A stretch of 64,000 bases of DNA from Clavelina lepadiformis (lineage: Eukaryota; Chordata; Ascidiacea; Aplousobranchia; Clavelinidae): assembly GCF_947623445.1 (NCBI RefSeq), contig NC_135246.1:1366501-1430500 (forward strand). The letters run 5' to 3'. Under the pieces are notes generated by a model, which worked only from the letters and a program-made list of their open reading frames with translations, did not search any database and was not told where the DNA came from. A program made the translations under genes and the position numbers. Positions 38,404-48,593 of this stretch are shown in pieces (positions within the stretch are counted from its first letter, which is position 1; the number at the start of each line of letters is the position of its first letter).

Positions 38404-38475
38404 GGCTCGTTGGTCTAGGGGTATGATTCTTGCTTCGGGTGCAAGAGGTCCCGGGTTCAATTCCCGGACGAGCCC
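38404..38475 (+). tRNA. tRNA-Pro-CGG: tRNA-Pro (CGG)
   Basis: Consensus CGG in the third place of the unit, where sisters have AGG with G63A; a likely conversion or exchange product. Confidence 0.93.
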
Positions 38476-38512
38476 TATAAGGAAGAATATTTTGAATTTA
38501 TACCAAATATCA

Positions 38513-38732
38513 ATTATATTGGGCCGCATTGTCACCTGAAATAAGTCAATGGGCCGCAGAACCTATTAAATTTCAAGAAAATTAGGTGTATTATACTATT
38601 ACTGCGCCCCTAATAACCGACTGGTACATTTTATTTAGGCCAAGATTCAAAGTTCAAAATACTATTTTTGGAGTGAAAATGACTAGCGGGCCGGACAAAA
38701 ATCTCAGGCGGGCCGCATGTTGGACATCCCTG
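38513..38732 (+). mobile_element. hAT-A MITE, 5'-truncated copy
   Basis: TTAGGTGTATTA variant, shared with 45808; relic 38733-38779 follows. Confidence 0.84.
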
Positions 38733-38862
38733 GTCTAGGGGTATGATTCTTGCTTAGGTTGCAAGTCCCGGACGAGCCCTATAGAGAAGAAGTTTTGGAA
38801 TTTGGACTAAATATCATAAACATTTATTCTTATAATATGAAGCAAAAAGATGCAACTTCACC

Positions 38863-38934
38863 GGCTCGTTGGTCTAGGGGTATGATTCTTGCTTTGGGTG
38901 CAAGAGGTTCCGGGTTCAATTCCCGGACGAGCCC
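38863..38934 (+). tRNA. tRNA-Pro-TGG: tRNA-Pro (TGG)
   Basis: C47T; followed by TAAAGTAAATT spacer variant. Confidence 0.92.
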
Positions 38935-39017
38935 TATAAAGTAAATTATTTTGAATTTATACCAAATATCAAAAAGTTATATTCATATAATATGAAGCAG
39001 ATAAATGAAACTTCATC

Positions 39018-39089
39018 GGCTCGTTGGTCTATGGGTATGATTCTTGCTTAGGGTGCAAGAGGTCCCGGGTTCAATTCCCGGACGAGCCC
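39018..39089 (+). tRNA. tRNA-Pro-AGG: tRNA-Pro (AGG), A-box variant
   Basis: G15T replaces the conserved A-box purine; stems pair. Confidence 0.82.
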
Positions 39090-39286
39090 TATAAAGAAGA
39101 TTATTTTGAATTTATACCAAATATCAAAAAGTTTCATTCATGTAATATGAAGCAAATAAATGAAACTTCTTTCGTACTTCGTACTTCCATATAATATGAA
39201 GTGAAATGTCAAATACATCAAATGTCAAAATATTCTATACAGTATGAAGGGAAAAGACTTAACCTCTGCCGCTCGTTGGTCTAGGA

Positions 39287-39516
39287 CAGTGATGTCCAGC
39301 CTTTTATTATATTGGTCACCTGAAATAAGTCAATGGGCCGCAGAACCTATTAAATTTCAAGAAATTTAGGTATATTATACTATTACTGCACCCCTAATAA
39401 CCGACTGGTACATTTTATTTAGGCCAAGATTCAAAGTTCAAAATACTATTTTTGGAGTGAAAATGACTAGCGGGCCGGACAAAAATCTCAGGCGGGCCGC
39501 ATGTTGGACATCCCTG
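39287..39516 (+). mobile_element. hAT-A MITE, full-length copy
   Basis: 5' tRNA piece 39270-39286, 3' relic 39517-39563. Confidence 0.9.
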
Positions 39517-39646
39517 GTCTAGGGGTATGATTCTTGCTTAGGTTGCAAGTCCCGGACGAGCCCTATAAAGAAGAAATTTTGGAATTTGGACTAAATATCA
39601 TAAACATTTATTCTTATAATATGAAGCAAAAAGATGCAACTTCACC

Positions 39647-39718
39647 GGCTCGTTGGTCTAGGGGTATGATTCTTGCTTTGGGTGCAAGAGGTTCCGGGTT
39701 CAATTCCCGGACGAGCCC
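39647..39718 (+). tRNA. tRNA-Pro-TGG: tRNA-Pro (TGG)
   Basis: C47T; tandem twin of 38863. Confidence 0.92.
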
Positions 39719-39801
39719 TATAAAGTAAATTATTTTGAATTTATACCAAATATCAAAAAGTTATATTCATATAATATGAAGCAGATAAATGAAACTTCAT
39801 C

Positions 39802-39873
39802 GGCTCGTTGGTCTATGGGTATGATTCTTGCTTAGGGTGCAAGAGGTCCCGGGTTCAATTCCCGGACGAGCCC
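39802..39873 (+). tRNA. tRNA-Pro-AGG: tRNA-Pro (AGG), A-box variant
   Basis: G15T; tandem twin of 39018. Confidence 0.82.
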
Positions 39874-40070
39874 TATAAAGAAGATTATTTTGAATTTATA
39901 CCAAATATCAAAAAGTTTCATTCATGTAATATGAAGCAAATAAATGAAACTTCTTTCGTACTTCGTACTTCCATATAATATGAAGTGAAATGTCAAATAC
40001 ATCAAATGTCAAAATATTCTATACAGTATGAAGGGAAAAGACTTAACCTCTGCCGCTCGTTGGTCTAGGA

Positions 40071-40300
40071 CAGTGATGTCCAGCCTTTTATTATATTGGT
40101 CACCTGAAATAAGTCAATGGGCCGCAGAACCTATTAAATTTCAAGAAATTTAGGTATATTATACTATTACTGCACCCCTAATAACCGACTGGTACATTTT
40201 ATTTAGGCCAAGATTCAAAGTTCAAAATACTATTTTTGGAGTGAAAATGACTAGCGGGCCGGACAAAAATCTCAGGCGGGCCGCATGTTGGACATCCCTG
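40071..40300 (+). mobile_element. hAT-A MITE, full-length copy
   Basis: 5' tRNA piece 40054-40070, 3' relic 40301-40347. Confidence 0.9.
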
Positions 40301-40430
40301 GTCTAGGGGTATGATTCTTGCTTAGGTTGCAAGTCCCGGACGAGCCCTATAAAGAAGAAATTTTGGAATTTGGACTAAATATCATAAACATTTATTCTTA
40401 TAATATGAACCAAAAAGATGTAACTTCACC

Positions 40431-40502
40431 GGCTCGTTGGTCTAGAGGTATGATTCTTGCTTTGGGTGCAAGAGGTCCCGGGTTCAATTCCCGGACGAGC
40501 CC
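40431..40502 (+). tRNA. tRNA-Pro-TGG: tRNA-Pro (TGG)
   Basis: G16A; sole gene of a 459-bp unit. Confidence 0.9.
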
Positions 40503-40539
40503 TATAAAGAAGAATATTTTGAATTTATACCAAATATCA

Positions 40540-40759
40540 ATTATATTGGGACGCATTGTCACCTGAAATAAGTCAATGGGCAGCAGAACCTATTAAATTT
40601 CAAGAAAATTAGGTATATTATACTATTACTGCGCCCCTAATAACCGACTGGTACATTTTATTTAGGCCAAGATTCAAAGTTCAAAATACTATTTTTGGGG
40701 TGAAAATGACTAGCGGGCCGGACAAAAATCTCAGGCGGGCCGCATGTTGGACATCACTG
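40540..40759 (+). mobile_element. hAT-A MITE, 5'-truncated copy
   Basis: GGGACGCATTG variant with GGGCAGCAG and an ACATCACTG terminus; relic 40760-40806 follows. Confidence 0.84.
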
Positions 40760-40889
40760 GTCTAGGGGTATGATTCTTGCTTAGGTTGCAAGTCCCGGAC
40801 GAGCCCTATAAAGAAGAAATTTTGGAATTTGGACTAAATATCATAAACATTTATTCTTATAATATGAAGCAAAAAGATGCAACTTCACC

Positions 40890-40961
40890 GGCTCGTTGGC
40901 CTAGGGGTATGATTCTTGCTTTGGGTGCAAGAGGTCCCGGGTTCAATTCCCGGACGAGCCC
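40890..40961 (+). tRNA. tRNA-Pro-TGG: tRNA-Pro (TGG), D-stem variant
   Basis: T11C. Confidence 0.82.
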
Positions 40962-40998
40962 TATAAAGAAGATTATTTTGAATTTATACCAAATATCA

Positions 40999-41218
40999 AT
41001 TATATTGGGACGCATTGTCACCTGAAATAAGTCAATGGGCCGCAGAACCTATTAAATTTCAAGAAAATTAGGTATATTATACTATTACTGCGCCCCTAAT
41101 AACCGACTGGTACATTTTATTTAGGCCAAGATTCAAAGTTCAAAATACTATTTTTGGAGTGAAAATGACTAGCGGGCCGGACAAAAATCTCAGGCGGGCC
41201 GCATGTTGGACATCCCTG
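40999..41218 (+). mobile_element. hAT-A MITE, 5'-truncated copy
   Basis: GGGACGCATTG variant; relic 41219-41265 follows. Confidence 0.84.
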
Positions 41219-41348
41219 GTCTAGGGGTATGATTCTTGCTTAGGTTGCAAGTCCCGGACGAGCCCTATAAAGAAGAAATTTTGGAATTTGGACTAAATAT
41301 CATAAACATTTATTCTTATAATATGAAGCAAAAAGATGCAACTTCACC

Positions 41349-41420
41349 GGCTCGTTGGTCTAGGGGTATGATTCTTGCTTTGGGTGCAAGAGGTCCCGTG
41401 TTCAATTCCCGGACGAGCCC
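41349..41420 (+). tRNA. tRNA-Pro-TGG: tRNA-Pro (TGG), T-stem variant
   Basis: G51T; first of four genes in a 1094-bp unit. Confidence 0.74.
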
Positions 41421-41503
41421 TATAAAGTAGATTATTTTGAATTTATACCAAATATCAAAAAGTTTTATGGTTATAATATGAAGCAAATAAATGAAACTTC
41501 ATC

Positions 41504-41575
41504 GGCTCGTTGTTCTAGGGGTATGATTCTTGCTTTGGGTGCAAGAGGACCCAGGTTCAATTCCCGGACGAGCCC
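41504..41575 (+). tRNA. tRNA-Pro-TGG: tRNA-Pro (TGG), degenerate
   Basis: G10T (A box and D stem), T46A and G50A (T stem). Confidence 0.62.
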
Positions 41576-41658
41576 TATAAAGAAGATTATTTTGAATTTA
41601 TACCAAATGTCAAAAAGTTTCATTCATGTAATATGAAGCAGATAAATGAAACTTTATC

Positions 41659-41730
41659 GGCTCGTTGGTCTAGGGGTATGATTCTTGCTTAGGGTGCAAG
41701 AGGTCCCGGGTTCAATTCCCGGACGAGCTC
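41659..41730 (+). tRNA. tRNA-Pro-AGG: tRNA-Pro (AGG)
   Basis: C71T turns the terminal acceptor pair into G-T. Confidence 0.87.
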
Positions 41731-41813
41731 TATAAAGAAGATTATTTTGAATTTATACCAAATATCAAAAAGTTTTATGGTTATAATATGAAGCAAATAA
41801 ATGAAACTTCATC

Positions 41814-41885
41814 GGCTCGTTGGTCTAGGGGTATGATTCTTGCTTTGGGTGCAAGAGGACCCGGGTTCAATTCCCGGACGAGCCC
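41814..41885 (+). tRNA. tRNA-Pro-TGG: tRNA-Pro (TGG)
   Basis: T46A only. Confidence 0.92.
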
Positions 41886-42082
41886 TATACAGAAGATTAT
41901 TTTGAATTTATACCAAATATCAAAAAGTTTCATTCATGTAATATGAAGCAAATAAATGAAACTTCTTTCGTACTTCGTACTTTCATATAATATGAAGTGA
42001 AATGTCAAATACATCAAATGTCAAAATATTCTATACAGTATGAAGGGAAAAGACTTAACCTCTGCCGCTCGTTGGTCTAGGA

Positions 42083-42312
42083 CAGTGATGTCCAGCCTTT
42101 TATTATATTGGTCACCTGAAATAAGTCAATGGGCCGCAGAACCTATTAAATTTCAAGAAATTTAGGTATATTATACTATTACTGCAACCCTAATAACCGA
42201 CTGGTACATTTTATTTAGGCCAAGATTCAAAGTTCAAAATACTATTTTTGGAGTGAAAATGACTAGCGGGCCGGACAAAAATCTCAGGCGGGCCGCATGT
42301 TGGACATCCCTG
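42083..42312 (+). mobile_element. hAT-A MITE, full-length copy
   Basis: ACTGCAACCC variant. 5' tRNA piece 42066-42082, 3' relic 42313-42359. Confidence 0.9.
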
Positions 42313-42442
42313 GTCTAGGGGTATGATTCTTGCTTAGGTTGCAAGTCCCGGACGAGCCCTATAAAGAAGAAGTTTTGGAATTTGGACTAAATATCATAAA
42401 CATTTATTCTTATAATATGAAGCAAAAAGATGCAACTTCACC

Positions 42443-42514
42443 GGCTCGTTGGTCTATGGGTATGATTCTTGCTTTGGGTGCAAGAGGTTACGGGTTCAAT
42501 TCCCGGACGAGCCC
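42443..42514 (+). tRNA. tRNA-Pro-TGG: tRNA-Pro (TGG), degenerate
   Basis: G15T (A box), C47T, and C48A which opens the first T-stem pair. Confidence 0.65.
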
Positions 42515-42597
42515 TATAAAGAAGATTATTTTGAATTTATACCAAATATCAAAAAGTTATATTCATATAATATGAAGCAGATAAATGAAACTTTATC

Positions 42598-42669
42598 GGC
42601 TCGTTGGTCTAGGGGTATGATTCTTGCTTCGGGTGCAAGAGGTCCCGGGTTCAATTCCCGGACGAGCCC
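42598..42669 (+). tRNA. tRNA-Pro-CGG: tRNA-Pro (CGG)
   Basis: Consensus CGG copy. Confidence 0.93.
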
Positions 42670-42752
42670 TATAAAGAAGATTATTTTGAATTTATACCAA
42701 ATATCAAAAAGTTATATTCATATAATATGAAGCAGATAAATGAAACTTTATC

Positions 42753-42824
42753 GGCTCGTTGGTCTAGGGGTATGATTCTTGCTTAGGGTGCAAGAGGTCC
42801 CGGGTTCAATTCCCAGACGAGCCC
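42753..42824 (+). tRNA. tRNA-Pro-AGG: tRNA-Pro (AGG), T-stem variant
   Basis: G63A. Confidence 0.8.
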
Positions 42825-42861
42825 TATAAAGAAGAATATTTTGAATTTATACCAAATATCA

Positions 42862-43081
42862 ATTATATTGGGCCGCATTGTCACCTGAAATAAGTCAATG
42901 GGCCGCAGAACCTATTAAATTTCAAGAAAAATAGATATATTATACTATTACTGCGCCCCTAATAACCGACTGGTACATTTTATTTAGGCCAAGATTCAAA
43001 GTTCAAAATACTATTTTTGGAGTGAAAATGACTAGCGGGCCGGACAAAAATCTCAGGCGGGCCGCATGTTGGACATCCCTG
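42862..43081 (+). mobile_element. hAT-A MITE, 5'-truncated copy
   Basis: Truncated type; relic 43082-43128 follows. Confidence 0.84.
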
Positions 43082-43211
43082 GTCTAGGGGTATGATTCTT
43101 GCTTAGGTTGCAAGTCCCGGACGAGCCCTATAAAGAAGAAGTTTTGGAATTTGGACTAAATATCATAAACATTTATTCTTATAATATGAAGCAAAAAGAT
43201 GCAACTTCACC

Positions 43212-43283
43212 GGCTCGTTGGTCTAGGGATATGATTCTTGCTTTGGGTGCAAGAGGTCCCGGGTTCAATTCCCGGACGAGCCC
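43212..43283 (+). tRNA. tRNA-Pro-TGG: tRNA-Pro (TGG), A-box variant
   Basis: G18A. Confidence 0.86.
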
Positions 43284-43320
43284 TATAAAGAAGAATATTT
43301 TGAATTTATACCAAATATCA

Positions 43321-43540
43321 ATTATATTGGGCCGCATTGTCACCTGAAATAAGTCAATGGACCGCAGAACCTATTAAATTTCAAGAAAAATAGGTATATT
43401 ATGCTATTACTGCGCCCCTAATAACCGACTGGTACATTTTATTTAGGCCAAGATTCAAAGTTCAAAATACTATTTTTGGAGTGAAAATGACTAGCGGGCC
43501 GGACAAAAATCTCAGGCGGGCCGCATGTTGGACATCCCTG
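43321..43540 (+). mobile_element. hAT-A MITE, 5'-truncated copy
   Basis: Truncated type; relic 43541-43587 follows. Confidence 0.84.
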
Positions 43541-43670
43541 GTCTAGGGGTATGATTCTTGCTTAGGTTGCAAGTCCCGGACGAGCCCTATAAAGAAGAAG
43601 TTTTGGAATTTGGACTAAATATCATAAACATTTATTCTTTTAATATGAAGCAAAAAGATGCAACTTCATC

Positions 43671-43742
43671 GGCTCGTTGGTCTAGGGATATGATTCTTGC
43701 TTTGGGTGCAAGAGGTCCCGGGTTCAATTCCCGGACGAGCCC
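43671..43742 (+). tRNA. tRNA-Pro-TGG: tRNA-Pro (TGG), A-box variant
   Basis: G18A; upstream box altered to TTTTAATATGAAG. Confidence 0.85.
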
Positions 43743-43825
43743 TATAAAGAAGATTTTTTTGAATTTATACCAAATATCAAAAAGTTTTATTCATATAATA
43801 TGAAGCAGATAAATGAATCTTTATC

Positions 43826-43897
43826 GGCTCGTTGGTCTAGGGGTATGATTCTTGCTTAGGGTGCAAGAGGTCCCGGGTTCAATTCCCGGACGAGCCC
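43826..43897 (+). tRNA. tRNA-Pro-AGG: tRNA-Pro (AGG)
   Basis: Consensus AGG copy. Confidence 0.93.
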
Positions 43898-43934
43898 TAT
43901 AAAGAAGAATATTTTGAATTTATACCAAATATCA

Positions 43935-44154
43935 ATTATATTGGGCCGCATTGTCACCTGAGATAAGTCAATGGACCGCAGAACCTATTAAATTTCAAGA
44001 AAAATAGGTATATTATGCTATTACTGCGCCCCTAATAACCGACTGGTAGATTTTATTTAGGCCAAGATTCAAAGTTCAAAATACTATTTTTGGAGTGAAA
44101 ATGACTAGCGGGCCGGACAAAAATCTCAGGCGGGTCGCATGTTGGACATCCCTG
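43935..44154 (+). mobile_element. hAT-A MITE, 5'-truncated copy
   Basis: Private changes CCTGAGATAAG and GGTAGATT; relic 44155-44201 follows. Confidence 0.84.
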
Positions 44155-44284
44155 GTCTAGGGGTATGATTCTTGCTTAGGTTGCAAGTCCCGGACGAGCC
44201 CTATAAAGAAGAAGTTTTGGAATTTGGACTAAATACCATAAACATTTATTCTTATAATATGAAGCAAAAAGATGTAACTTCACC

Positions 44285-44356
44285 GGCTCGTTGGTCTAGA
44301 GGTATGATTCTTGCTTTGGGTGCAAGAGGTTCCGGGTTCAATTCCCGGACGAGCCC
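44285..44356 (+). tRNA. tRNA-Pro-TGG: tRNA-Pro (TGG)
   Basis: G16A and C47T; stems pair. Confidence 0.9.
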
Positions 44357-44439
44357 TATAAAGAAGATTATTTTGAATTTATACCAAATATCAAAAAGTT
44401 ATATTCATATAATATGAAGCAGATAAATGAAACTTTATC

Positions 44440-44511
44440 GGCTCGTTGGTCTAGGGGTATGATTCTTGCTTAGGGTGCAAGAGGTCCCGGGTTCAATTCC
44501 CGGACGAGCCC
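44440..44511 (+). tRNA. tRNA-Pro-AGG: tRNA-Pro (AGG)
   Basis: Consensus AGG copy. Confidence 0.93.
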
Positions 44512-44548
44512 TATAAAGAAAAATATTTTGAATTTATACCAAATATCA

Positions 44549-44768
44549 ATTATATTGGGCCGCATTGTCACCTGAAATAAGTCAATGGGCCGCAGAACCT
44601 ATTAAATTTCAAGAAAAATAGGTACATTATACTATTACTGCGCCCCTAATAACCGACTGGTACATTTTATTTAGGCCAAGATTCAAAGTTCAAAATACTA
44701 TTTTTGGAGTGAAAATGACTAGCGGGCCGGACAAAAATCTCAGGCGGGCCGCATGTTGGACATCCCTG
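44549..44768 (+). mobile_element. hAT-A MITE, 5'-truncated copy
   Basis: Followed by the B-box-containing TGG piece 44769-44831. Confidence 0.84.
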
Positions 44769-44831
44769 GTCTAGGGGTATGATTCTTGCTTTGGGTGCAA
44801 GAGGTCCCGGGTTCAACTCCCGGACGAGCCC
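44769..44831 (+). pseudogene. tRNA-Pro (TGG) 3' piece, bases 10-72
   Basis: Like 18663 but with a normal G69 and with T58C, so it is less decayed than the other three pieces and may be nearer the original junction. Confidence 0.88.
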
Positions 44832-44914
44832 TATAAAGAAGATTATTTTGAATTTATACCAAATATCAAAAAGTTTTATGCTTATAATATGAAGCAAATA
44901 AATGAAACTTCATC

Positions 44915-44986
44915 GGCTCGTTGGTCTAGGGGTATGATTCTTGCTTTGGGTGCAAGAGGACCCGGGTTCAATTCCCGGACGATCCC
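44915..44986 (+). tRNA. tRNA-Pro-TGG: tRNA-Pro (TGG), acceptor variant
   Basis: T46A, and G69T which opens the C3-G69 pair. Confidence 0.75.
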
Positions 44987-45183
44987 TATAAAGAAGATTA
45001 TTTTGAATTTATACCAAATATCAAAAAGTTTCATTCATGTAATATGAAGCAAATAAATGAAACTTCTTTCGTACTTCGTACTTTCATATAATATGAAGTG
45101 AAATGTCAAATACATCAAATGTCAAAATATTCTATAAAATATGAAGGTAAAAGACTTAACCTCTGCCGCTCGTTGGTCTAGGA

Positions 45184-45413
45184 CAGGGATGTCCAGCCTT
45201 TTATTATATTGGTCACCTGAAATAAGTCAATGGGCCGCAGAACCTATTAAATTTCAAGAAAAATAGGTATATTATACTATTACTGCGCCCCTAATAACCG
45301 ACTGGTACATTTTATTTAGGCCAAGATTCAAAGTTCAAACTACTATTTTTGGAGTGAAAATGACTAGCGGGCCGGACAAAAATCTCAGGCGGGCCGCATG
45401 TTGGACATCCCTG
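45184..45413 (+). mobile_element. hAT-A MITE, full-length, most ancestral-looking
   Basis: Only full copy starting CAGGGATGTCCA, the exact complement of its 3' end TGGACATCCCTG (12-bp perfect inverted repeat). Its middle has AAAATAGG and TGCGCCCC, as in the truncated lineage, while its 5' end is of the full lineage. 5' tRNA piece 45167-45183, 3' relic 45414-45460. Confidence 0.92.
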
Positions 45414-45543
45414 GTCTAGGGGTATGATTCTTGCTTAGGTTGCAAGTCCCGGACGAGCCCTATAAAGAAGAAGTTTTGGAATTTGGTCTAAATATTATAA
45501 ACATTTATTCTTATAATATGAAGCAAAAAGATGCAACTTCACC

Positions 45544-45615
45544 GGCTCGTTGGTCTAGGGGTATGATTCTTGCTTTGCGTGCAAGAGGTCCCGGGTTCAA
45601 ATCCCGGACGATCCC
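45544..45615 (+). tRNA. tRNA-Pro-TGG: tRNA-Pro (TGG), anticodon-loop variant
   Basis: G36C, the base just 3' of the anticodon (canonical 37, where m1G is normally found in tRNA-Pro), plus T58A and G69T. Likely defective in frame keeping if expressed. Confidence 0.65.
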
Positions 45616-45698
45616 TATAAAGAAGATTATTTTGAATTTATACCAAATATCAAAAAGTTATATTCATATAATATGAAGCAGATAAATGAAACTTTATC

Positions 45699-45770
45699 GG
45701 CTCGTTGGTCTAGGGGTATGATTCTTGCTTAGGGTGCAAGAGGTCCCGGGTTCAATTCCCGGACGAGCCC
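45699..45770 (+). tRNA. tRNA-Pro-AGG: tRNA-Pro (AGG)
   Basis: Consensus AGG copy. Confidence 0.93.
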
Positions 45771-45807
45771 TATACGGAAGAATATTTTGAATTTATACCA
45801 AATATCA

Positions 45808-46027
45808 ATTATATTGGGCCGCATTGTCACCTGAAATAAGTCAATGGGCCGCAGAACCTATTAAATTTCAAGAAAATTAGGTGTATTATACTATTACTGC
45901 GCCCCTAATAACCGACTGGTACATTTTATTTAGGCCAAGATTCAAAGTTCAAAATACTATTTTTGGAGTGAAAATGACTAGCGGGCCGGACAAAAATCTC
46001 AGGCGGGCCGCATGTTGGACATCCCTG
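45808..46027 (+). mobile_element. hAT-A MITE, 5'-truncated copy
   Basis: TTAGGTGTATTA variant; relic 46028-46074 follows. Confidence 0.84.
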
Positions 46028-46157
46028 GTCTAGGGGTATGATTCTTGCTTAGGTTGCAAGTCCCGGACGAGCCCTATAGAGAAGAAGTTTTGGAATTTGG
46101 ACTAAATATCATAAACATTTATTCTTATAATATGAAGCAAAAAGATGCAACTTCACC

Positions 46158-46229
46158 GGCTCGTTGGTCTAGGGGTATGATTCTTGCTTTGGGTGCAAGA
46201 GGTTCCGGGTTCAATTCCCGGACGAGCCC
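46158..46229 (+). tRNA. tRNA-Pro-TGG: tRNA-Pro (TGG)
   Basis: C47T; TAAAGTAAATT spacer behind, as at 38863. Confidence 0.92.
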
Positions 46230-46312
46230 TATAAAGTAAATTATTTTGAATTTATACCAAATATCAAAAAGTTATATTCATATAATATGAAGCAGATAAA
46301 TGAAACTTCATC

Positions 46313-46384
46313 GGCTCGTTGGTCTAGGGGTATGATTCTTGCTTAGGGTGCAAGAGGTCCCGGGTTCAATTCCCGGACGAGCCC
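46313..46384 (+). tRNA. tRNA-Pro-AGG: tRNA-Pro (AGG)
   Basis: Consensus AGG; duplicate partners 39018 and 39802 have G15T, so that change came after the duplication or was repaired here. Confidence 0.93.
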
Positions 46385-46581
46385 TATAAAGAAGATTATT
46401 TTGAATTTATACCAAATATCAAAAAGTTTCATTCATGTAATATGAAGCAAATAAATGAAACTTCTTTCGTACTTCGTACTTCCATATAATATGAAGTGAA
46501 ATGTCAAATACATCAAATGTCAAAATATTCTATACAGTATGAAGGGAAAAGACTTAACCTCTGCCGCTCGTTGGTCTAGGA

Positions 46582-46811
46582 CAGTGATGTCCAGCCTTTT
46601 ATTATATTGGTCACCTGAAATAAGTCAATGGGCCGCAGAACCTATTAAATTTCAAGAAATTTAGGTATATTATACTATTACTGCACCCCTAATAACCGAC
46701 TGGTACATTTTATTTAGGCCAAGATTCAAAGTTCAAAATACTATTTTTGGAGTGAAAATGACTAGCGGGCCGGACAAAAATCTCGAGCGGGCCGCATGTT
46801 GGACATCCCTG
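46582..46811 (+). mobile_element. hAT-A MITE, full-length copy
   Basis: CTCGAGCGGG variant. 5' tRNA piece 46565-46581, 3' relic 46812-46858. Confidence 0.9.
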
Positions 46812-46941
46812 GTCTAGGGGTATGATTCTTGCTTAGGTTGCAAGTCCCGGACGAGCCCTATAAAGAAGAAATTTTGGAATTTGGACTAAATATCATAAAC
46901 ATTTATTCTTATAATATGAACCAAAAAGATGTAACTTCACC

Positions 46942-47013
46942 GGCTCGTTGGTCTAGAGGTATGATTCTTGCTTTGGGTGCAAGAGGTCCCGGGTTCAATT
47001 CCCGGACGAGCCC
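46942..47013 (+). tRNA. tRNA-Pro-TGG: tRNA-Pro (TGG)
   Basis: G16A. Confidence 0.9.
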
Positions 47014-47050
47014 TATAAAGAAGAATATTTTGAATTTATACCAAATATCA

Positions 47051-47270
47051 ATTATATTGGGACGCATTGTCACCTGAAATAAGTCAATGGGCCGCAGAAC
47101 CTATTAAATTTCAAGAAAATTAGGTATATTATACTATTACTGCGCCCCTAATAACCGACTGGTACATTTTATTTAGGCCAAGATTCAAAGTTCAAAATAC
47201 TATTTTTGGGGTGAAAATGACTAGCGGGCCGGACAAAAATCTCAGGCGGGCCGCATGTTGGACATCCCTG
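47051..47270 (+). mobile_element. hAT-A MITE, 5'-truncated copy
   Basis: GGGACGCATTG variant; relic 47271-47317 follows. Confidence 0.84.
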
Positions 47271-47400
47271 GTCTAGGGGTATGATTCTTGCTTAGGTTGC
47301 AAGTCCCGGACGAGCCCTATAAAGAAGAAATTTTGGAATTTGGACTAAATATCATAAACATTTATTCTTATAATATGAAGCAAAAAGATGCAACTTCACC

Positions 47401-47472
47401 GGCTCGTTGGCCTAGGGGTATGATTCTTGCTTTGGGTGCAAGAGGTCCCGGGTTCAATTCCCGGACGAGCCC
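47401..47472 (+). tRNA. tRNA-Pro-TGG: tRNA-Pro (TGG), D-stem variant
   Basis: T11C. Confidence 0.82.
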
Positions 47473-47509
47473 TATAAAGAAGATTATTTTGAATTTATAC
47501 CAAATATCA

Positions 47510-47729
47510 ATTATATTGGGACGCATTGTCACCTGAAATAAGTCAATGGGCCGCAGAACCTATTAAATTTCAAGAAAATTAGGTATATTATACTATTACT
47601 GCGCCCCTAATAACCGACTGGTACATTTTATTTAGGCCAAGATTCAAAGTTCAAAATACTATTTTTGGAGTGAAAATGACTAGCGGGCCGGACAAAAATC
47701 TCAGGCGGGCCGCATGTTGGACATCCCTG
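47510..47729 (+). mobile_element. hAT-A MITE, 5'-truncated copy
   Basis: GGGACGCATTG variant; relic 47730-47776 follows. Confidence 0.84.
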
Positions 47730-47859
47730 GTCTAGGGGTATGATTCTTGCTTAGGTTGCAAGTCCCGGACGAGCCCTATAAAGAAGAAATTTTGAAATTT
47801 GGACTAAATATCATAAACATTTATTCTTATAATATGAAGCAAAAAGATGCAACTTCACC

Positions 47860-47931
47860 GGCTCGTTGGTCTAGGGGTATGATTCTTGCTTTGGGTGCAA
47901 GAGGTCCCGTGTTCAATTCCCGGACGAGCCC
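47860..47931 (+). tRNA. tRNA-Pro-TGG: tRNA-Pro (TGG), T-stem variant
   Basis: G51T, as at 41349. Confidence 0.74.
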
Positions 47932-48014
47932 TATAAAGTAGATTATTTTGAATTTATACCAAATATCAAAAAATTTTATGGTTATAATATGAAGCAAATA
48001 AATGAAACTTCATC

Positions 48015-48086
48015 GGCTCGTTGTTCTAGGGGTATGATTCTTGCTTTGGGTGCAAGAGGACCCGGGTTCAATTCCCGGACGAGCCC
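48015..48086 (+). tRNA. tRNA-Pro-TGG: tRNA-Pro (TGG), A-box variant
   Basis: G10T and T46A. Confidence 0.74.
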
Positions 48087-48169
48087 TATAAAGAAGATTA
48101 TTTTGAATTTATACCAAATGTCAAAAAGTTTCATTCATGTAATATGAAGCAGATAAATGAAACTTTATC

Positions 48170-48241
48170 GGCTCGTTGGTCTAGGGGTATGATTCTTGCT
48201 TAGGGTGCAAGAGGTCCCGGGTTCAATTCCCGGACGAGCTC
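48170..48241 (+). tRNA. tRNA-Pro-AGG: tRNA-Pro (AGG)
   Basis: C71T (terminal G-T pair). Confidence 0.87.
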
Positions 48242-48324
48242 TATAAAGAAGATTATTTTGAATTTATACCAAATATCAAAAAGTTTTATGGTTATAATAT
48301 GAAGCAAATAAATGAAACTTCATC

Positions 48325-48396
48325 GGCTCGTTGGTCTAGGGGTATGATTCTTGCTTTGGGTGCAAGAGGTTCCGGGTTCAATTCCCGGACGAGCCC
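48325..48396 (+). tRNA. tRNA-Pro-TGG: tRNA-Pro (TGG)
   Basis: C47T only. Confidence 0.92.
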
Positions 48397-48593
48397 TATA
48401 CAGAAGATTATTTTGAATTTATACCAAATATCAAAAAGTTTCATTCATGTAATATGAAGCAAATAAATGAAACTTCTTTCGTACTTCGTACTTTCATATA
48501 ATATGAAGTGAAATGTCAAATACATCAAATGTCAAAATATTCTATACAGTATGAAGGGAAAAGACTTAACCTCTGCCGCTCGTTGGTCTAGGA

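Larger units (their letters stand above)
39534..44171 (+). repeat. Segmental duplication, 4.6 kb, copy 1
   Basis: Unit order 784, 459, 459, 1094, 769, 459, 614 bp, total 4638 bp, repeated in the same order at 46045-50682 with shared rare alleles (T11C, G51T, G10T, C71T, G15T with C48A). The homology runs upstream to about 38476 and 45771, where the first copy has an extra tandem 784-bp unit. Confidence 0.88.
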
